Shown here in pieces: positions 13,301-23,015 of a stretch of DNA of 64,000 nt. This DNA comes from Apoda limacodes (lineage: Eukaryota > Arthropoda > Insecta > Lepidoptera > Limacodidae): assembly GCA_946406115.1 (NCBI GenBank), contig OX291553.1:9057001-9121000 (forward strand), written 5' to 3'. Under the pieces are notes generated by a model. That model made no database searches and was not told the origin of the DNA. It was given only the letters and a program-made list of their open reading frames with translations. The first letter of the stretch is position 1. Each line of letters opens with the position of its first letter. Position numbers and translations under genes: made by a program.

Positions 13301-16300
13301 CCCAGAGTAATCTTTGATATTGTTTTTTAACTAGTCTTTTTACTGGGTTACACAAAAACATAAAACTATTTCTGAGTAGCTTTTAGGTAAAATTAGTTTT
13401 CTTTTGTAATAATTAATAGCGTTTTGTTTTCACTATTCATACTTTGTTTTTAAATATTTGTGTTAAAGTTAAGTTAGTTAAATAGTTATTTAATTTCTTT
13501 GTTTATTCATGTTAAATGGCCACACCTAGAACTGTTTTGGCTGGAGGCTTACGTTGGTTAGCAACGGCTTCAGCCTTCATCACAAGGCCGGACAAAAACG
13601 AAGCCCTACAATATCAATTTGAACAGCTAAATTGTAGAATGAACGCTATTCGATATTAATATGAGCAAGCCATTGTAGGCTTGCAGGAGGAAGACGTGGC
13701 GAAGCTTACACTAGACCAAATTGTGGTCAGGGTTGCACAGATTCGTCGGGCTGAGGCTAAGACATGTGCCCCTAAGGATGAATGTGCAAACTCTGGTGGC
13801 CAGTCAGTGGTTCCTTCTTCTTTGCCTAATTTGGACCTACCCAAATTTTATGGCGATTTAGCAGAGTGGTGGTCGTTCATAAATAGGTTTGACGGTTTAG
13901 TTCACAATCGGTAAGATGTAACCTGTTTTCAAAAATTCTACTATTTGTTGGGATCAACTGCTGGAGAGCCATATCCGGCATTTGTCTCAGGATGAGGCCG
14001 GTAATAAAACTGCCCGGGATTTGTTATACAGACAGGCAAATTGCTGATACCTATGTTAGCGCATTATTGCAATTGCCTAACATATCAGAGGTGGAAAAAC
14101 TGCGGCGAGAGCTGCTTAATCCTATGTTGGTTGCACTTGATGGACTAAAGGGATTAGGGCTTCAATTAGATAAGGATTGTTCCTTTTTACTTGTCCATTT
14201 GGCCCTCTACCGTCTTACACTGGAATTAAGGAGCCGTTTTGAGTTTTTTTGTGGTGGTAAATCGGCCACCATTCTCCCTACCTTTCGTGTTTGGAGTTCA
14301 TGGAGGAGTAATAAGCTTGTGGTCATATTTCGGTTTCTTGACTGGACAAGGGAGGTACACTTCTTCATGGCTCCAAGTTCAAACGGTGTTTCCCTTAATC
14401 AGTGTCTTTACATGGGAACCAAAGTGCACCGGGATATTCATGACATCTTGATTTTCGGAAGCATATTCTGGTCGCTGATATTCGTATGATGTTTCGTCAA
14501 ACGGTGATCCATTAGAAAGATCGCAGGTATCAATTGATTCTCTGACGATAAGATCCTGTGTACCCATGACCGTCTTTGAGTCAAACACTAATACTTACGG
14601 TCTTCGCTCCGTTCGTCACTATTCGGGGCCTTGTTAGAGCTTGCTGAAAAGGAACGTGTTCACTTCTCTCGCGCTACTACTGTTTTGTCCAGCGACATCT
14701 ACGTCGACGATATTTTCACGGGGGCCTCTACAATTGAAGAGGCATTGATTCTCCGCGACGAGCTAATTGGAATCCTCAATGCCGGCGGATATATGCTTCG
14801 AAAATAATTGCGGATTGTTTCTCTTTCAGCTCCCAAGACCTGGACTAAGCGCACTGTGTTGTCTACAATAGCCCGGATCTTCGACCCTTGGTTGGCTTGC
14901 TCCTATTGTTTTTTGGGCCAAGTGTCATTTACAAAAGCTGTGGCTGGAGAGAATTTCCTGGTACACCACTCTTACTAGTGATTTATTTGCATCCTAGATG
15001 CGTTATGTCTCGTCCATTCAGGATCTCTATACGTCCCAGGGGAATTGAATACAGCCCGTAGGGACCTGAATGGCTTTTTGGACCAGAGTTAGGGCGTTCT
15101 TCAAGTTTGAACTTGGTGGATCCTGGTTTACGCGGCCTGGCGGCAAAGATTGACCCTCGACTTTATTCAGATTCTTTGTTGACTAGGTTCAGCTCTCTTG
15201 TAAAATTGGTCGGAGTGATTGGCTGCATTTACCGATTTGCCAACAACAACCAAAGATTCGGGATTCTGATGTGGTCTTATCGCCGTCAGAACGTCAACAA
15301 GCGCTCCATATTTTAGTGTGCAATGTACAACGAGAGCATTATAGGACTTTATTCGGGATTTTCAAGCTGATAGCTTCAAGATCAAAGGAGCTTTGGTCAG
15401 ACTTAACCCATTTCTCGACGGTCGCGGACTGATTCGTGAAGGCGGCCGATTACGTCGTGCACTGCTGCCTAACGGAGCTCGGCATCCGCTACTTTTGCAG
15501 AAGGATAGCCACTTGACCTTGCTGTTAATTCAGGACCGCCATTTGAGAAACTCTCATGCGGGACTTAGCAGTCTTCTTGCCATACTCCAACGGGAGTTTG
15601 GAATGTCTCGGCTTGAAGGGTTATTAGCAGTGTGCTCTTTAAGTGCATACCCTCAACATCTCTTCTCTAGAGGCATGGCCGCATCCTTCGACTCTTCCCC
15701 GACTCGGATGGCGTTCCTCGCATTGATGAAGTTTTAGTAAGCGAGTCAATTCTTACGAGAGCTGTTGCTACTCTGCGACTGCCGATTTCTTAGAGTATAC
15801 AGTGTCTTAGTCAGATCCGATCTGCCTGGGGGGTCATTGTTTTCTACTGTTGTTATCGGGGCGGCGCTTACGTTCCGAACACAACCTGTTTTTTCTGGCA
15901 ACACACTCTATGGATGGTTGTCATTAGCCTGCACGAATTAAAAATAACCTATTTTCTAGTTAAAAGTGATGTGCCATTGTGTAGCGAAGATCCCACGCCA
16001 CAAACATTAGGTTTTATTTTTATTATATATCATTCATATCATTTATTATACTACATACTAATATTTTGCAAAGCATTTGATATTTTTTCTTCTTTTTTTT
16101 TACTAAATTACCGCCAGTAAATTATCTGCTTGGCTCCATGGTTGGCAGGTAGAGTATGCCGAATCGCATTAAGTCTGCCATTGTACGTACATATGTTTAT
16201 GCAGTAAGTTTAAATAAATGAAAAATACTTAACCATTATTTTATATTATTGACAATGTATTATTGACAATCTTTTGAGTAATTTCTTAGAATCATTGAAA

Positions 16301-19118
16301 ATTCATTTCCACCAAAAAACCATGTTGAATCAGATCTATTCTTTGTAATGGTCGTAAAACAAGATTTAAAGTACAGACCCTAATAATCAATCCATAAAAG
16401 AATTATAAGATTGATTAAAAATAATAATTATAATAATAGAGCCTTTACTTCCACTTAATGACAGTGAGTTCAATACCTAAAAAAATAGCAGATAAAGTGC
16501 TGTGCAGCCTAAAATTACACAAAACAAAGCCTGTGTTTTACTCGACTTTCAGGTTTTATCTGGGGGCCGTTCAAAAACCCACTGAGTCAATAATGTTCCA
16601 ACACGATATCACATATGGTGCAGTAGTTTGGTGGCCTCGAACTCAGTTAAGCACGGTAAAAAACAAACTACAAAGCCTGCAGCGTCTTGGCTGCCTAGCA
16701 ACCACAGGCAGTATGAAAACGACTCCCACAACAGCATTAGAAGTCATCCTCAACCTCAGACCCCTTCATCTTGTTATACAACAAGAAGCTGCCGCTGCAG
16801 CCATACGACTTGAGAAAGTAGGGCTCTGGAAACGGGACGGCAGAATCACTCATGCACGGCTCAAGGAGGCGGTGGGAAACGAGCTTCCGATGATAGAGGC
16901 GACATGTGATATCATCCCAAAAACCTTTGTCTTTGACAAAAAATACCGTATCCAGCTTCATGAGGAAGAAAAAGATAGCTCCGGCATCCATGAAGTCAGG
17001 ATCTACACCGATGGCTCCAAAACGGAATCAGGAACGGGCGCAGGAGTATTCTCCCATGACCTGAACATCAACATGTCAACGAGCTTGGGTGCACTCAACA
17101 CCATCTTCCAAGCAGAATGTGTTGGGATTACCCGAGCTGCAACAGCGGTCTTGTCTAAAGGCATAAGTAATGCATCGATACGCATCATCTCCGACAGTGC
17201 CGCTGTGCTACAAGCTCTCAACAACAACCGCATCAACAGTGGACTAATCCTGGAGTGTCACTGTGAACTGCAAAAAATTGCATTGAAGAACCGGGTTACT
17301 CTTCAATGGATACGTGGTCATAGTGGGTCTCTAGGCAATGATGCGGCAGATGAATTGGCAAAGAGAGGATCGGGCACTAAAATAATGGGACCTGAACCAA
17401 TTGTACCGATACCATTTATCCAACTCAAAACATGGTTACGTGACAGAACCTTACAACAACACAACAAACAGTGGGCAGAACAGACAGATTGCAAACAAAC
17501 CAAGAATGTTCTTACATCCGTGGACGCTAGTCTGTCGCACAAACTGTTAAAACTCAGCAGGAAAAACCTACGCTACATAGTTGGCATAATAACAGGTCAC
17601 TGCCCTCTAAACAGGCACTTTTTCAATATCGGCGTTACTGACAGTCCTCTATGCAGGGGCTGTATGGAAGCCGAGGAGACACCGTCTCACGTGGTTCTTC
17701 ATTGCAAAAGCGTGAGCGACCAACGGACAAAGCTCCTTAAGAATCCACAAACCATGAGAGAGGCACTGAATAACATCAGATGCCTCCTTAACTTTTGGAC
17801 GGAGCTGGGATGGTATGGGTAACCAATGACAGGTATTGGTTACCTACGTACAATGGCCCTATTATGAGGCTAAGTGCGGAAAACATAAGTCCAACTAACT
17901 AACTAACTAACGATATCACTCAAAAACGTGTAGAGTTGTTACCCTAGTGTTGACTTAAGTGAACTGTACTCAACGTGGGTACAACGGAGTTGGCAGCCAT
18001 ATTTGTACAGAAATATCAAAATGTAATGGAATTTAGCAATTAAATGAATTATTGTCTTGTAAATAGGTTTTATTTTTTAATATTTTTATGACTTTTGTGT
18101 GGTAAGGGTTTTAAATCTGTTTATTATTTATAATGAACCTTAGAAAATTAAAAGGATTTTAAACAGTGTTTCTAATTCACTATTAGATTCTAGTTTTGAG
18201 TAAAATATTCTAGTATAAATCTGAATGCCTCAAATTAGTCTTTAAATAGCCAAGGTTCAGGATGTAATGTTTAGCTGTTAGCTATTTTTTATTTTTTTCC
18301 GTGAAAATGATTAAATTGAAATGATTGAAAGCAATAACATTTAGTGTATATTGACCCTTTTAAAATGAATTTTACAAACTAAAAAGAGGGAGACGATGTA
18401 ATAAAAAACAAAAATAGTTGGTTTGAGACACGACAATAAAAAAAACATAAAGCCCATCACACAGAGAGCTACAATATATATTTTTAATAATTATAACAAG
18501 GCATATTACAATATATTTTCTATATAGGTCTTCAAATGGCCACAAATACATATATAAATATATTTCAGATTTGTTTGAAAAGTATATTTTGGCATATTTA
18601 TATACCTATATTATAGCTATATGTTTGACAGGCTTTATTCGGCAAGTAACTACCTTGTTTGTACGAAACAAACTGTATTTAAACAACCCCTATATTGTTT
18701 ACCTGTAACATGCAATACTTAATACAGTGAAATATTTCCACTTAATTCGCAAAAACATAAAATAGCCCCAAGCCTTACATACTCACAACACAACAATTTG
18801 GCCCCGAAAGGCAAAATTTCTTAAAGTAGGAACACTAATTCGATCTTACAGATGCAATCCGGTTAGCTGTTCAAATACTGTAGGGTAGAGTTCGGAACCC
18901 GATGACGTAATGTTTTACTCAAGTTACTCGTTTTCTCGCTGTGTTTTAGGTTCGAACTTAACTTTAAAACAAATCAAACACTAGTTTGATACACTTACTG
19001 TTCCTGTAGGACTTTCAAATATACCCAAATGCGAGTCTTCCACTGTTGAGTAAAGTTCATACATAAACCTTTGCTGAATTTTATACGGTTTGAAAGGGAA
19101 GTTGAAATTCGGGTCCAT
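1348..19118 (-). CDS. DDX11: DDX11/CHL1-type Fe-S DNA helicase, ten exons, C-terminus beyond the left edge
   Basis: Superfamily 2, XPD-like 5'-3' DNA helicase; family members act in the nucleus in sister-chromatid cohesion and replication-fork maintenance. Exons (minus): 19118-18999, 12604-12484, 9037-8703, 8070-7904, 7231-6991, 6391-6124, 5731-5421, 4430-4245, 2720-2523, 1536-1348. All have AG acceptors and GT donors with matching phases, giving 712 codons with no stop. The start MDPNFNFPFKPYKIQQ matches the family N-terminus. Walker A SPTGTGKS is at residues 36-43, split by intron 1. An acidic insert occupies about 160-190. IYISSRTHSQL (193-203) matches the family motif Ia. INERC, CNSCPYY and KACPYYASR supply Fe-S cluster cysteines. 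The Walker B/DEAH box (ILDEAHGL) is at 358-361, IVAGGTMEP follows at about 585, and VPGGVVCFLPSY at about 664. Human DDX11 is roughly 900-970 residues, so about 200 C-terminal residues, including the last helicase motifs, are missing. Exon borders are my manual predictions. Confidence 0.93.
2044..2199. mobile_element. MITE, family with GCGTTTTGTTGAC terminal inverted repeats (copy 1)
   Basis: The left end reads GGCGTTTTGTTGACC and the right end GTCAACAAAACGCACC, which are inverted copies. Weaker inverted pairing continues inward (GTAATCCTACCA against TGGCAGGATTA), so the element is a partial hairpin of about 155 bp with no coding capacity. It lies in DDX11 intron 9 (1537-2522). A second member of the same family is at 44766-45029. 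The superfamily is not clear from the ends. Confidence 0.65.
3846..4216 (+). mobile_element. CR1-like LINE, 5'-truncated 3' end
   Basis: This matches the terminal part of the CR1-like element at 9.5-12.3 kb: ATGATGCCCACGGCTACT, then a GLWNELPAKVFSKDYS reading (3985-4032) and FFKKEVIRFLKGRQRA, ending in CCACCTTAGTGGTATAAAAA. A frame shift lies between the first and second halves. The copy sits antisense in DDX11 intron 8, and its tail ends about 25 bp from the 5' splice site of exon 8 (donor GT at 4244-4243). Confidence 0.8.
4985..5242 (+). repeat. Interspersed repeat with GGTACGGAACCCT end
   Basis: A non-coding repeat in DDX11 intron 7. Landmarks are TTTTTACGGTAGAGCGAAAA, a GGTTGGACAAACAGAC segment and the terminal GGTACGGAACCCTAA. 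The unit at 37618-37880 shares the same landmarks in the same order (ACGATAGAGC, GGTCGGACAGAC, GGGCTCCGTTGGCA), so these are two diverged members of one family. Confidence 0.6.
5998..6070 (-). pseudogene. tRNA-like relic
   Basis: Read on the minus strand, this has a tRNA layout: CCTCGGTAGCTCAGTTGG (acceptor and D-arm with an A-box-like GTAGCTCAGTTGG), an anticodon stem CCTGG/CCAGG around the loop ACGTAAA, and a degraded T-arm containing AGTTCTAGTCC. The acceptor stem pairs at roughly five of seven positions, the T-stem at about three of five, and the position before the presumed anticodon GUA is C rather than U. This fits a tRNA pseudogene or SINE head, not a working tRNA. It is in DDX11 intron 6, in the sense orientation. 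Confidence 0.5.
6769..6792. repeat. (AT)n microsatellite
   Basis: About eleven uninterrupted AT dinucleotides in DDX11 intron 5. Confidence 0.9.
7519..7818 (+). repeat. Interspersed repeat, GGCCAAGTGCGAGTCGG to GGTACGGAACCC family (copy 1)
   Basis: A non-coding unit of about 300 bp filling much of DDX11 intron 4. It begins GGCCAAGTGCGAGTCGGACT, continues with GGGGTTCGGTACC, AAAAATCACGTTTGTTGTA and GGTTCATGAGATACAGCC, has a GACGGACGGACAG run and ends GGGTACGGAACCC. The inner left GGTTCCGTACC-like and right GGTACGGAACC segments are inverted copies, as in a MITE-like element. Other members lie at 39738-40060 (minus) and 59505-59791 (plus). Confidence 0.75.
9240..9490 (+). mobile_element. LINE reverse-transcriptase C-terminal fragment
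   Basis: The frame around 9256-9330 reads LKWGEHIGSLCTKIGSACF, and a later frame reads FKKLRITTLPSIVVFK. Both are typical of the region downstream of the palm in jockey/CR1-type LINE reverse transcriptases. They are out of frame with each other. The fragment abuts the CR1-like element that follows and is of a different subfamily, so the later element probably inserted beside or into it. It lies in DDX11 intron 2, antisense. Confidence 0.6.
9491..12330 (+). mobile_element. CR1-like LINE, nearly full pol (endonuclease plus reverse transcriptase), inactivated
   Basis: Antisense in DDX11 intron 2. The frame at 9548-10009 is an AP-endonuclease remnant with the motif ILGDFNAHHREWL. A frameshift separates it from a linker frame (10018-10470). 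The reverse transcriptase frame at 10666-12162 carries SSGPDGIP, NYRPIAITSLLSKVMERVI, QYGFRHGRSTGDLL, AFDRVWHRG, GVPQGSVLSPTLF and the catalytic YADD at 11332-11343, followed by RPHMEYCCHLWAG and FDSVQRRAVRIVDDP. The C-terminal GLWNELPAKVFSKDYSLGFFKKEV piece is in another frame from about 11990. The usual LD before SKAFDRVW reads LEIVRAFDRVW here, so the first catalytic position is altered. The upstream nucleocapsid-like ORF is absent. This is the longest copy of the family whose 3' ends recur across the window. CR1 against jockey placement is by eye. Confidence 0.88.
12877..13120 (+). repeat. BEL/Pao element, 5' LTR (recognisable part)
   Basis: It starts TGTTTTCTACAGTTGCTATC and shares a long diverged match with 15838-16080, including GGCAACACACTCTATGG, AAAATAACCTATTTTCT-like and AATCCCACGCCACGAACATT-type blocks. 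The left boundary is set by the shared TGTTTTCTAC. The right boundary is uncertain because the two copies stop matching near 13120. Unmatched AT-rich DNA up to the gag start may be leader or LTR. Confidence 0.7.
13516..15735 (+). pseudogene. Decayed BEL/Pao retrotransposon gag-pol
   Basis: Antisense in DDX11 intron 1. A gag-like frame starts at 13516 (MATPRTVLAGGL), has an in-frame stop at 13657-13659, and carries LPNLDLPKFYGDLAEWWSF, the typical Pao gag motif, before ending at 13914. Out-of-frame gag continues around 13992-14240. Around 14640-14810 a frame reads DIYVDDIFTGAS, the Pao reverse transcriptase catalytic box, followed near 14850-14890 by an IARIFDPWL segment. At 15393-15735 an integrase zinc-finger-region remnant reads GLIREGGRLRRALLPNGARH and HLTLLLIQDRHLRNSHAGL. 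Large internal deletions and many stops show that it is dead. No envelope-like frame is seen. Confidence 0.85.
15838..16080 (+). repeat. BEL/Pao element, 3' LTR (recognisable part)
   Basis: It begins TGTTTTCTACTGTTGTTATC, directly after a purine-rich GGGGGGTCA stretch that could be the polypurine tract. It matches the 5' LTR at 12877 through TCTGGCAACACACTCTATGG and a CACGCCACAAACATTAGG block. The many differences and small indels between the LTRs suggest an old insertion. Confidence 0.7.
16139..16230 (+). mobile_element. LINE 3'-end fragment
   Basis: GGTTGGCAGGTAGAGTATGCC, then CGCATTAAGTCTGCCATTGTAC and a TAAGTTTAAATAAATG end. The same sequence occurs inverted at 38290-38372 (AACTTTATTGCACAAA, ACTTAATGCCTAGTAGCATT, CTACCAGTCAACC). 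Both look like short 3' UTR relics of one lepidopteran LINE family. The parent clade is not determined. Confidence 0.55.
16458..17912 (+). mobile_element. 5'-truncated LINE with intact RNase H domain ORF
   Basis: An uninterrupted 454-residue frame (16458-17822) that starts inside the distal reverse transcriptase region (TYGAVVWWPRTQ, LQSLQRLGCLATTGSMKTTP) and runs into a complete RNase H domain. The active-site pattern is visible: IYTDGSKTESG (first Asp, near residue 184), FQAECVGI (Glu), ISDSAAVLQAL (Asp) and WIRGHSGSLGNDAADELAKRG (His and last Asp). The C-terminus has a CRGCMEAEETPSHVVLHC zinc-knuckle-like motif and ends GWYG. A TAAC repeat tail follows at about 17890-17911. RNase H in a non-LTR element points to the I/R1/LOA group. 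Conservation of the frame suggests a later insertion than the surrounding BEL/Pao. It is antisense in DDX11 intron 1. Confidence 0.85.
17913..18992. other. AT-rich intronic DNA, nothing recognised
   Basis: The remainder of DDX11 intron 1 up to the exon 1 donor. I see short AT-rich simple stretches and no coding, RNA or transposon homology. Confidence 0.5.
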
Positions 19119-19165
19119 ATTGCGAAGCGAAGTTATAGCCGCCAAAAATAATTTAGGATTGGTAC
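19119..19165 (-). promoter_or_regulatory. Possible DDX11 proximal promoter/5' UTR with E2F-like and CCAAT motifs
   Basis: On the minus strand, TTTTTGGCGGCT (19148-19137) resembles an E2F site about 20-30 bases before the ATG, and an ACCAATCC CCAAT-type motif lies around 19163-19156. The combination is common at cell-cycle and replication genes, which would suit DDX11. This is motif matching only. The transcription start is unknown, and no TATA box is evident. Confidence 0.3.
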
Positions 19166-19526
19166 GAAGGCTTATAGTACCTTTACTTATTAGACTACGA
19201 ATAACTTGTGTAGTATTTGTTTTCTGTCTATTTAGTATTTAAGTTTTAAGTATAAACATATAAACAAAAACAAGCAGTTTGTTTATGTCGTTGTTGTTGT
19301 TTTTATTTGGCAGGCAATGAACTTAGTCCATACAGCCTTGTCTGATGTATGTTTCTTGTTATAAATTATACCATGTAAAGTTATTGTTTTTTATATCGAA
19401 TCCAGTTGAAAAAAGGTAAGCTAATAGTAGTACTAGAGGTCAGTGGGCACTTACCGTATTTTTGTTGTTTTTTTGCCAATACAGCAAGCAATGTACTTAC
19501 TCCACACATCCTTGTCTGGTGTCAAT

Positions 19527-19965
19527 TTTTTATGGTTCCGTAGCTTAAGGGCAATAATAACCCACACATAAATTTATCATGTCCGTCCGTTCGTCCATCT
19601 GTATGTCATATTCCACCGTCTTTAGGTAGATTTTAATGTTTACAGAGAACCGTTTGTGAACCAGCGCGGCATACAGATAAATTATAAAAAATGAGAAAAA
19701 AAATTTGAGGTGTAGCTTATCATACATTAAAGGATGAAAACATTTACTTTCGTTCGCAATATAATTGATAGGACTTTAAAAATGCTTAAAATAGTGAGAG
19801 TTATTGGCTTCCAAAGCTGAATTCGTGTCCTCCCCTTCTAGCTTTTAAATCGCGAGATCTTAAAATTTACAAATACTACTCACGAAATTTGTTTTGAACA
19901 AAATTGGTTTTATAATTTTTTGATATATCCGCAATAATTTTTGCTCTACGGAACCCTAACCAACG
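19527..19965 (+). repeat. Interspersed repeat, GGTTCCGTA to ACGGAACCCTAA family
   Basis: It starts TGGTTCCGTAGCTTAAGGGC, has an ATCATGTCCGTCCGTTCGTCC segment and ends TACGGAACCCTAACC. The outer GGTTCCGTA and TACGGAACC are inverted. No coding capacity. It lies in the divergent intergenic region just upstream of DDX11. Confidence 0.55.
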
Positions 19966-20004
19966 ATTTTTATGTATACTATCTTTTTATTTTATCTTTA
20001 TTAT

Positions 20005-20165
20005 TTTTTTTTTTTTTTCTGAACGAACTATGCAGTTGGCTGATGCCGCCATTACTGCTCCACGGGGCTTTTGGGGCGAGACTCTGAAGGAGTGGGGAGA
20101 GCCTCGGGTTGGGTTGTCGCTCTTGGAGTCGTCCCTTCAACCAGCGTGAGCTTTAGAGGTTTTGA
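20005..20165 (-). mobile_element. GC-rich retroposed fragment with poly(A) tail
   Basis: On the minus strand a GC-rich stretch (ACTCCTTCAGAGTCTCGCCC, AAGCCCCGTGGAGCAGTAAT) ends in a run of more than ten A at about 20019-20005. GC content is much higher than its surroundings and the poly(A) run marks it as retroposed, probably a LINE 3' piece. No protein motif was identified. Confidence 0.4.
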
Positions 20166-20239
20166 TTTATTTGTGAATAACTGAATACCTAAATATCCAA
20201 AAATCGGTGTACTTTTATTGCGGTGACATAGAAGATCTA

Positions 20240-20695
20240 TTATTTTACAGTATAAGGGACCATAGATCTTGAATTTGATATTAATTTCAACTTGATAACT
20301 TCACGCGTTCTTAAGTAAAAGAGTCTTGGCAGATAGACAGACAAACTTTTTTTTAAATGTGTTATAACTACTAATTAACGATTTTCGGATTTTTTTCAAT
20401 ATCTGTGATGTAAGACCTTGCTTCATGTCAAATTTCATGATTCTAGGACAGCGGGAAGTACCCCATAGGTTTTTATTTGTTTGTGAATGCCGAAATATGC
20501 GACAAAAATTGCCGCTTGTGCACCATATTTTTTTACTGACCGTCGACTTTAGTATTTGATATAAATTTTAACTTGATACCTTTACGCGTTCCTGTGAAAT
20601 AGGGTCCTGACAGACAGACAGACGGACGGACAATAAAAAGATGCTATAAGGGTTTCTTTTTTCCTTTTGAGGTACGGAACCGTAACGGGTAAGAG
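20240..20695 (+). repeat. Two adjacent units of a TTCAACTTGATA / GAGGTACGGAACC repeat
   Basis: A first partial unit (about 20245-20360: TTTCAACTTGATAACTTCACG, CAGATAGACAGACAAAC) is followed by a second (about 20545-20690) with TTAACTTGATACCTTTACGC, GACAGACAGACGGACGG and the end TTGAGGTACGGAACCGTAA. A third member at 21660-21815 shares all landmarks. Non-coding. Confidence 0.6.
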
Positions 20696-20834
20696 TCATA
20701 AGAAGGGATGAGCTCTCTACAGAAACAATTTCGACGTAAGTGTTTATTTAGATACCTACCAAATAGTTAATATTTACATTTTCTACGCTATACCTTCCTA
20801 TTGTATCGGGTTAATCATCAAAAGATAGATACCC

Positions 20835-21320
20835 GGTCTTCCCGAAACGATATTAGCAAGTTTCATAGCAGTTTATAGTAACAATAAGTCTATATCTTGT
20901 ATATTTCTAATAACTACTTCTATCTTGTTTTAAGCAGCACTTATTACGTTGTTACACGGAAGTTAATGAAACTGCTCAACCGAAAGAAGAGTTAATACAC
21001 TAAAGCTTAAAGTTTGTATTTTAAAATTGAGTAAGTAATGATATCGAATGATAACGACAGAATATAAGTCACATCGATCGTTATTTGGCGATCTTTGTTC
21101 ATAATTCTTCATTCTGCCGGCAGCGTCTGGCAGAGACGGTAGTAGTATCAATAGTCATAGCATAAAGAACAATATGATGCGATTAATGCGAATGCTTTTC
21201 CGGCTTTTTTCCAAATATTTTATACATTTATTGTTCATATCTATCTATATTCTAGATATTTACTGATATAATTGTGCAAATGTTAAAAAGACCTCATGTG
21301 TGTTTATTCATTTTATTGTG
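20835..21320. repeat. Left arm of a large inverted repeat
   Basis: This arm is the reverse complement of 23016-23755. The outer block CTTCCCGAAACGATATTAGC plus about 35 further bases is identical, and pairing recurs along the arm (for example CAACCGAAAGAAGAGT against CTCTTCTTTCGGTTG, and GTTAAAAAGAC against GTCTTTTTAAC at the inner end). The arms diverge by small indels. The loop is about 1.7 kb and holds no transposase. It is either a non-autonomous element with very long terminal inverted repeats or an inverted duplication. Confidence 0.75.
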
Positions 21321-21659
21321 TATATTTGAGGGGTCATCCGTGGCGCTTCTGAACCGAGTTTAAAAATTCTTAATTCGTTTGTGAGCTACATTATTTCGAT
21401 AATTTATTTGTAGGCTTCGATTTATTCTTTCTATCTTCAGGGTTCCGTAACATAAACAAATTCCAAATGAAAATAGAACAAAACTAAAAATAACTTAGTT
21501 ACCAAAAACACAAGACACTACATAATTACTTAGCTAATATAATTAGCTACATAATTATGCAAGAATATGGAATTCTTGGTCTTGGACTCTTAAAAAAGAC
21601 GCTCACAACTGTAAAATCGTATACAAGACTTTAGTTTACTAAACTTTCATCTTCTTTCT

Positions 21660-21815
21660 TCTTTCTTTACAGCTTCAAGGGACCTTATACCTTAGTATTT
21701 GATACTAATTTCAACTTGATACTTTCACGCGTTCCTAAGAAAAAGGAGACAGACAGACGGACATCAATGTGATCCTATAAGGGTTCTTTTTTTTCCTGTT
21801 GAGGTACGGAACCTT
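21660..21815 (+). repeat. Third copy of the TTCAACTTGATA / GAGGTACGGAACC repeat
   Basis: It holds GATACTAATTTCAACTTGAT, TTTCACGCGTTCCTAAGAAA, GACAGACAGACGGAC, GATCCTATAAGGGTTC and GAGGTACGGAACC, as in the copies at 20240-20695. It lies in the loop of the large inverted repeat. Confidence 0.6.
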
Positions 21816-22520
21816 AAATATAATAATAAATACATAAAAATTGGTATTTCGCCTTTAGGTTGAAAATAAAGATTAACATGTTTCACACTCACTGTTTTAG
21901 GAAAATCAACCTAGATGAAACAAGTGGGTCGTTCACACAGTTTACACACGTAGATAAAAGATACACAAATTTGCTATATACCCAACAATTCAAGATTTCA
22001 TATCTTGAATATAAAATGAAAACTTGTTTGATAATTCCGATATTTCTGTAGCTAAAATCATAACTTAGTTTACATAGCATTTGATTAGGTATTATAATTA
22101 CCTAGTAGTTTGACAATGAATGTAGTCGCAGGAATAAGCTAGTGTATTTATATAAAAAAGTACTTATAGTTAAAATATATGACGCTGAGAATAATAAAGA
22201 TTTGTTTCGTTTTTTTTAATAAATATGTATAATAAAATAAATAAAAACATAGTTTTGAAATATACTGATGACGTATAAAGAAATCTGTAAAATATTTTAT
22301 AAACTGTGTTTTCATTCATATTAATATATGAAAAAAAGTAAAGTGACTATCTAACTGATTGTCTCATATATCAAAGCACAGCTTAAACTTAAAACAGCTT
22401 AAGCATGAACTTGAAATTTTGAACAAAGGTTTTTGTCATAACTTTAATTAAGATAGAATTTTTATTTTAAAATGGGGATAGGAATTTTGTAACTATAGAA
22501 ATCCGTTATTTTAAAGAAAA

Positions 22521-22757
22521 CTAGCTGTCCCGGCGAACGTTGTTCCACTGCCGTCCCTCTGTACCCGGCGAAAGTTGGTTTTTACCTATAGTGCCAGAGT
22601 CCGGCTCGCACTTGACATATCGAGATAAAAACTATCCTATCTTTTAAGTTGGATCAAATAACAGATATTTACGAAGTTTGATCAAAATCGGTTCAGTAGT
22701 TTAGGAGTCCATTGAGGACAAACATTGTGACACGAGATTTATATATATTAAGATAAG
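22521..22757 (-). mobile_element. Helitron-like non-autonomous element (copy 1)
   Basis: Read on the minus strand it starts TCTTATCTTAATATATATAA and ends GGGACAGCTAG followed by T, which fits Helitron ends (5' TC, 3' CTRR inserted before T). It includes ATGTTTGTCCTCAATGGACT and AGTGCGAGCCGGACTCTGGC. No coding capacity. The copy at 28216-28460 is in the opposite orientation and differs at only about two positions. A damaged piece of the family is at 37298-37380. Confidence 0.65.
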
Positions 22758-23015
22758 AAGATATATCGTAGTAGGTACGCCTTATTATAGTTTATATTAT
22801 AAGGTACGTGTATGATTGATTATTTGAATTACCTACATAAAATCAAGATATTTAAATTTAGCAGTATTTCGTGACATAATGAATTCGTATATCTTACGAA
22901 ACCTTAAAGCAATTGAAATAAAACATAGCCCAGATATAAAAAAATATGATAGAATTTAGCACTCAAACAATAAAAGAATGTGTATAAGTCCAGTAGTTCC
23001 TAAGGTTACCCCGCA

